The notes under the pieces: generated by a model
The model's database searches: none
What the model was told of the DNA's origin: nothing
What the model saw: only the letters and a program-made list of their open reading frames with translations
Shown here: piece after piece, positions 8,286 to 10,456 of the stretch
Layout: each line of letters opens with the position of its first letter
Numbering within the stretch: the stretch's first letter is position 1
Program-made: the position numbers and the translations under genes
Assembly: GCA_029945985.1 (NCBI GenBank)
Contig: JAQSDP010000490.1
Location: 1-10,456, forward strand
Origin: a bacterium
GTDB taxonomy: Bacteria > Acidobacteriota > Blastocatellia > Pyrinomonadales > Pyrinomonadaceae
DNA length: 10,456 nt
Direction: 5' to 3'

Positions 8286-9410
8286 GTGAACAATCTACAA
8301 CTGGAAAGAATCGAGCTTCGCGAGATCGAAATGCCGCTTAGAGCCGCCTTCGAAACGAGCTTCGGGGTGACCACCTCGCGACGAGTGATCGTCCTGCGCG
8401 TTTTTGATAAGACTGGCGCGACGGGCTACGGGGAATGTACCGCGATGGAGGCTCCCTTTTACAATCACGAGACTGTCGACAGCGCGTGGTCCGTGATCCT
8501 GAATTTTGTCGCGCCAATACTCGCGTCAGCAAAGGTCACGAACGCGAGCTGCGTGGCAAAAGCCCTCGAACCGATCATAGGCAACCGCATGGCGATCGGC
8601 GCGGTGGAGACAGCCATTTGGGACCTCGAAGCAAAACTTTGCGATCAGCCGCTGTGGGAATATTTGGGTGGCACGCGAAGTGAGATCAATTGCGGTGTTT
8701 CGATCGGGCTCCAGAAGTCCACAGAGTTGTTGACCGAAAGCGTATCTCGCGAGCTCGAATCCGGATACCAACGGATCAAGATCAAGATCAAACCCGGTCA
8801 GGACATCGAACTGGTAAAGGCCGTAAGAGGCGAGTTTCCCGATATCGTCTTATCGGTTGATGCGAACTCTGCATACTCCCTCGACAAGGATGTCAGGATG
8901 TTGGAGGAATTGGACGACTATGGTCTGCTGATGATAGAACAGCCGCTTGCTGCGGGAGACCTGCTTGAGCATGCGAAACTACAGCGTCTGCTAAAAACTC
9001 CTCTTTGTTTGGACGAATCCATTACGAGTTTGCGGGATGCTCAACAGGCCTTAGAGATCGACGCTTGCCGGATCATCAACATCAAGCTTGGGCGTGTAGG
9101 TGGCCACACGTCTGCACGTTCGATTCAGAAGTTCGCTGAACAGCGGGGCATTCCGGTGTGGTGCGGCGGCATGCTCGAAACTGGGATCGGCCGCGCGCAC
9201 AACATCGCGATGTCGACCCTCGAGGGATTCACTCTGCCCGGTGATGTTTCCGCCTCTGCCCGCTACTGGCACCACGATATCATCGACCCCCCCGTCACCG
9301 TCGGCCCTCAAGGGACAATACTCGCCCCATCCGCTTCAGGTATCGGATACAACGTCAACGAACAGACAATTGCGAGCTTGACCGTCCGATCGCAAACAGT
9401 ACTCTTGTAG
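8286..9410 (+). CDS. Enolase-superfamily N-succinylamino acid racemase / o-succinylbenzoate synthase
   Basis: 374 residues from a GTG start. The next Met (residue 16) would delete the conserved first strand (LERIELREIEMPL), so the GTG is preferred; only GGA five bases upstream serves as ribosome site. The enolase capping domain covers ~1-130 and the barrel ~135-335. Catalytic residues are all visible: the K-x-K pair K165/K167 in RIKIKIKPG, metal ligands D192 (VDAN), E218 (MIEQPL) and D243 (LDES), and the opposite-face base K267 (NIKLGRVGG). The C-terminal strand motif GGMLETGIGRA (294-304) and TLPGDVSASARY fit the NSAR/OSBS group closely (Amycolatopsis-type). R270 sits where the family has an Arg linked to racemase activity. 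It abstracts the alpha proton of an N-succinylamino acid and re-protonates it to invert the centre. No menaquinone genes are nearby and an acyltransferase precedes it, so racemase is favoured over OSBS. A dipeptide epimerase is less likely. Confidence 0.88.
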   Translation: MNNLQLERIELREIEMPLRAAFETSFGVTTSRRVIVLRVFDKTGATGYGECTAMEAPFYNHETVDSAWSVILNFVAPILASAKVTNASCVAKALEPIIGNRMAIGAVETAIWDLEAKLCDQPLWEYLGGTRSEINCGVSIGLQKSTELLTESVSRELESGYQRIKIKIKPGQDIELVKAVRGEFPDIVLSVDANSAYSLDKDVRMLEELDDYGLLMIEQPLAAGDLLEHAKLQRLLKTPLCLDESITSLRDAQQALEIDACRIINIKLGRVGGHTSARSIQKFAEQRGIPVWCGGMLETGIGRAHNIAMSTLEGFTLPGDVSASARYWHHDIIDPPVTVGPQGTILAPSASGIGYNVNEQTIASLTVRSQTVLL

Positions 9411-9752
9411 CCAGGAAGACCGGATATCGAATGGAATGTTAGCTTCGTTTGTTCGCAAAAGAAGGATTCGCGTTTCGTCATTAAATCGCATTATTCGATC
9501 TACGCAGTATATTCGCTTGTGAGAGCTCCTGGTTGATTACCCCATTGATTCAGAGTTATTTGGTTAGTCTGAATTGCACCAACCCAACGTTTATTGAAAG
9601 ACTTGAGATCGATTATGGACCTAAACTTGGTGCGCCAATAGTGTGCCAACTACTCCAAACTCATGCTTGTTCGCGCGAACTGAACGAAACTCACCCGTGG
9701 TGAACGCCGACAAATTACGGCCCCCTCGAAACCAGAATCAACGCAAGAAAAC
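9411..9752. other. Gene-free region after the racemase operon
   Basis: No coding region, hairpin terminator or recognisable mobile-element gene is visible between the racemase stop and the tRNA-like fragment. The sequence is AT-richer than the operon. It may be decayed DNA on the inner side of an old insertion. Confidence 0.4.
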
Positions 9753-9809
9753 TCCCGCATCAGATTCGTAATCGAAAGGTCGTCGGTCCGACTCCGATGA
9801 GCGGCGCCA
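9753..9809 (+). pseudogene. Degenerate 3' half of tRNA-Thr(CGT); possible attachment-site scar
   Basis: From ~9753 the sequence reads as the 3' half of a tRNA. The anticodon loop TTCGTAA (9765-9771) has anticodon CGT. It is followed by variable loop AGGTC (9777-9781), a T-arm GTCGG/CCGAT (9782-9798) with loop TCCGACT, acceptor 3' strand GAGCGGC (9799-9805), discriminator G and CCA (9807-9809). From the anticodon loop on, it resembles bacterial tRNA-Thr(CGU) such as E. coli thrW. The anticodon stem TCAGA/TCGAA has two mismatches, the T-loop has C where T55 is expected, and no 5' acceptor strand (GCCGCTC-like) or D-arm lies upstream. It is therefore a truncated remnant, not a functional tRNA. 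Such 3' tRNA fragments are typical leftovers of integrase-mediated insertion. Confidence 0.6.
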
Positions 9810-9833
9810 TTAAATCAATAAGTTAGAAGAATT

Positions 9834-9859
9834 AAGAGGCTTTTGCGAGCCTCTTTTTT
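9834..9859 (+). terminator. Rho-independent terminator
   Basis: An 8-bp stem AAGAGGCT/AGCCTCTT closes a six-base loop (TTTGCG) and runs directly into a T-tract ending at 9859. It lies 24 bases after the tRNA-like CCA, the usual position for a tRNA transcript terminator, and about 420 bases after the racemase stop, so it could also end read-through of that operon. Confidence 0.8.
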
Positions 9860-9864
9860 CGTCG

Positions 9865-9888
9865 GTATCCTTATCCGTATCCTTATCG
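9865..9888 (+). repeat. Two-copy 12-base tandem repeat
   Basis: GTATCCTTATCC (9865-9876) is followed directly by GTATCCTTATCG (9877-9888), differing only in the last base. It lies just after the terminator. No function can be assigned. Confidence 0.6.
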
Positions 9889-10204
9889 ATTCAAAGCTTG
9901 TTTACGCTCGAGTAGATTATTGAGTTGTTGACTAAAGGGTTGTTGGTACGAGAGTTAACTGCGGAGCCAATGTTTACAAAATTTCGAGGCACATTCAATC
10001 CGCGTCAAGAACAAGACTCGGAACGTGGAGACGACGCGGCTCGTTCCAATGTCCGACCGACTCGAAAGTATTTTGGCATAACGTCGGCCTATTGGCCCTT
10101 AATTTACGGCCGCGAAACGAGCTCTATGTCGGATCGGAGATCTCCTTTTTCGCGACCCGTTCTGAGCCGAGGGCCTGGTGAGCGGAATGCGTGCCCCCCC
10201 TGAG
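9889..10204. other. Gene-free region before the RHS remnant
   Basis: Open frames here have no recognisable protein character or ribosome binding sites. A run of seven C lies at 10194-10200, next to the last recognisable RHS-like residues. The stretch is probably decayed sequence. Confidence 0.4.
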
Positions 10205-10456
10205 CAGTCCGGTCGCACTATCCTTAGCGGCGAAAGTTTTAGGTCTGCCCGTTCTCAGTTGCTCGGGAGGGCGGGGCGATCGCTTCGCCGAAGGAGTGGT
10301 AGTTGCGTCGGGAGATGACTTGGCCTGTGGCGGCGGTGTTGATGCGAGGGCTGCCGAAGTGGTCGTTGGTCGTGTAAACGTTCTGGTGTTCTGCGCGGCC
10401 TGAACCACCGTCGAATATTCCCCGATCAACTTCCCGCAAGCATCGTAGACGTAGGT
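10205..10456 (-). pseudogene. RHS/YD-repeat protein remnant, frameshifted, cut by right edge
   Basis: Reading leftwards from the right edge, one frame gives TYVYDACGKLIGEYST, a YD-repeat motif. Near 10410 the frame shifts by one base into GGSGRAEHQNVYTTNDHFG, then SPRINTAATGQVISRRNYHSFGEAI, the classic end of the RHS core (TTDHLGSPR...G-V-x-R-x-Y-x-x-FGE). That frame meets TAA at 10239-10241. The first frame then resumes with FAAKDSATGL (10234-10205), resembling the next conserved segment F-x-x-K-E-R-D-x-E-T-G-L. The normal D-Y-F-x-A-R-Y-Y continuation is missing. The rest of the core lies beyond the window. RHS proteins are large secreted or surface polymorphic-toxin proteins; this end appears to be non-functional. 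The same damage could arise from sequencing error, but two shifts plus loss of the tail favour true decay. Confidence 0.72.

Noticed and set aside
8286..9410. L-Ala-D/L-Glu dipeptide epimerase or menaquinone OSBS as first choice
   Set aside because: The NIKLGRVGG and GGMLETGIGRA motifs and close overall match favour the NSAR/OSBS group; no men genes are adjacent and an acyltransferase is.
9730..9809. Functional tRNA-Thr or tmRNA gene
   Set aside because: No 5' acceptor strand or D-arm pairs with the 3' half, the anticodon stem has two mismatches, and no long tmRNA P2 helix is present.
9925..10203. Plus-strand 92-codon open frame with TTG start
   Set aside because: Weak start, no ribosome site, no protein-like composition; it ends at the C-run beside the RHS remnant.
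10124..10429. 101-codon minus-strand frame as a real small protein
   Set aside because: Only its two ends resemble RHS sequence. The middle is the out-of-frame reading of the conserved RHS core, so it is a by-product of frameshifts.

Overview
The window looks like a chromosomal segment of a Gram-negative soil-type bacterium, most likely an acidobacterium of the Blastocatellia/Pyrinomonadaceae kind. The evidence is an Oar-like TonB-dependent receptor with an N-terminal carboxypeptidase-regulatory-like domain and an Acidobacteria-style C-terminus, a bacterial tricorn-protease homologue, and moderate GC content. This placement is inference from protein style only.

Layout, left to right. (1) 1-2377, minus strand: the N-terminal 792 codons of a secreted tricorn-like S41 peptidase, cut by the left edge at the start of its PDZ domain. 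(2) 2378-2714: a gene-free gap. (3) 2715-6008, minus strand: a complete Oar-like TonB-dependent outer-membrane receptor with a strong Shine-Dalgarno and, about 160-190 bases upstream, a near-consensus sigma70 promoter. (4) 6009-6383: the divergent control region. (5) 6384-9410, plus strand: a tight three-gene operon of an RpiR-type regulator with atypical SIS-domain motifs, a COG3375-type GNAT acyltransferase, and a MenC-type enolase-superfamily enzyme that closely resembles N-succinylamino acid racemase. (6) 9411-10204: mostly gene-free, but it holds a degenerate 3' half of a tRNA-Thr(CGT) followed by an intrinsic terminator and a short tandem repeat. (7) 10205-10456, minus strand: a frameshifted C-terminal remnant of an RHS/YD-repeat protein running off the right edge.

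The genes suggest a peptide or amino-acid salvage locus. The receptor would import an oligomer, the tricorn-like peptidase would cut peptides, and the acyltransferase plus racemase pair would N-succinylate amino acids and invert their alpha carbon. This is the logic of the known N-succinyltransferase/N-succinylamino acid racemase/desuccinylase route for converting D- to L-amino acids. The desuccinylase is not in the window. The regulator lacks the usual sugar-phosphate-binding residues, which may mean that it senses something other than a phosphosugar. The right end carries signs of past insertion and gene decay (tRNA scar, broken RHS gene).
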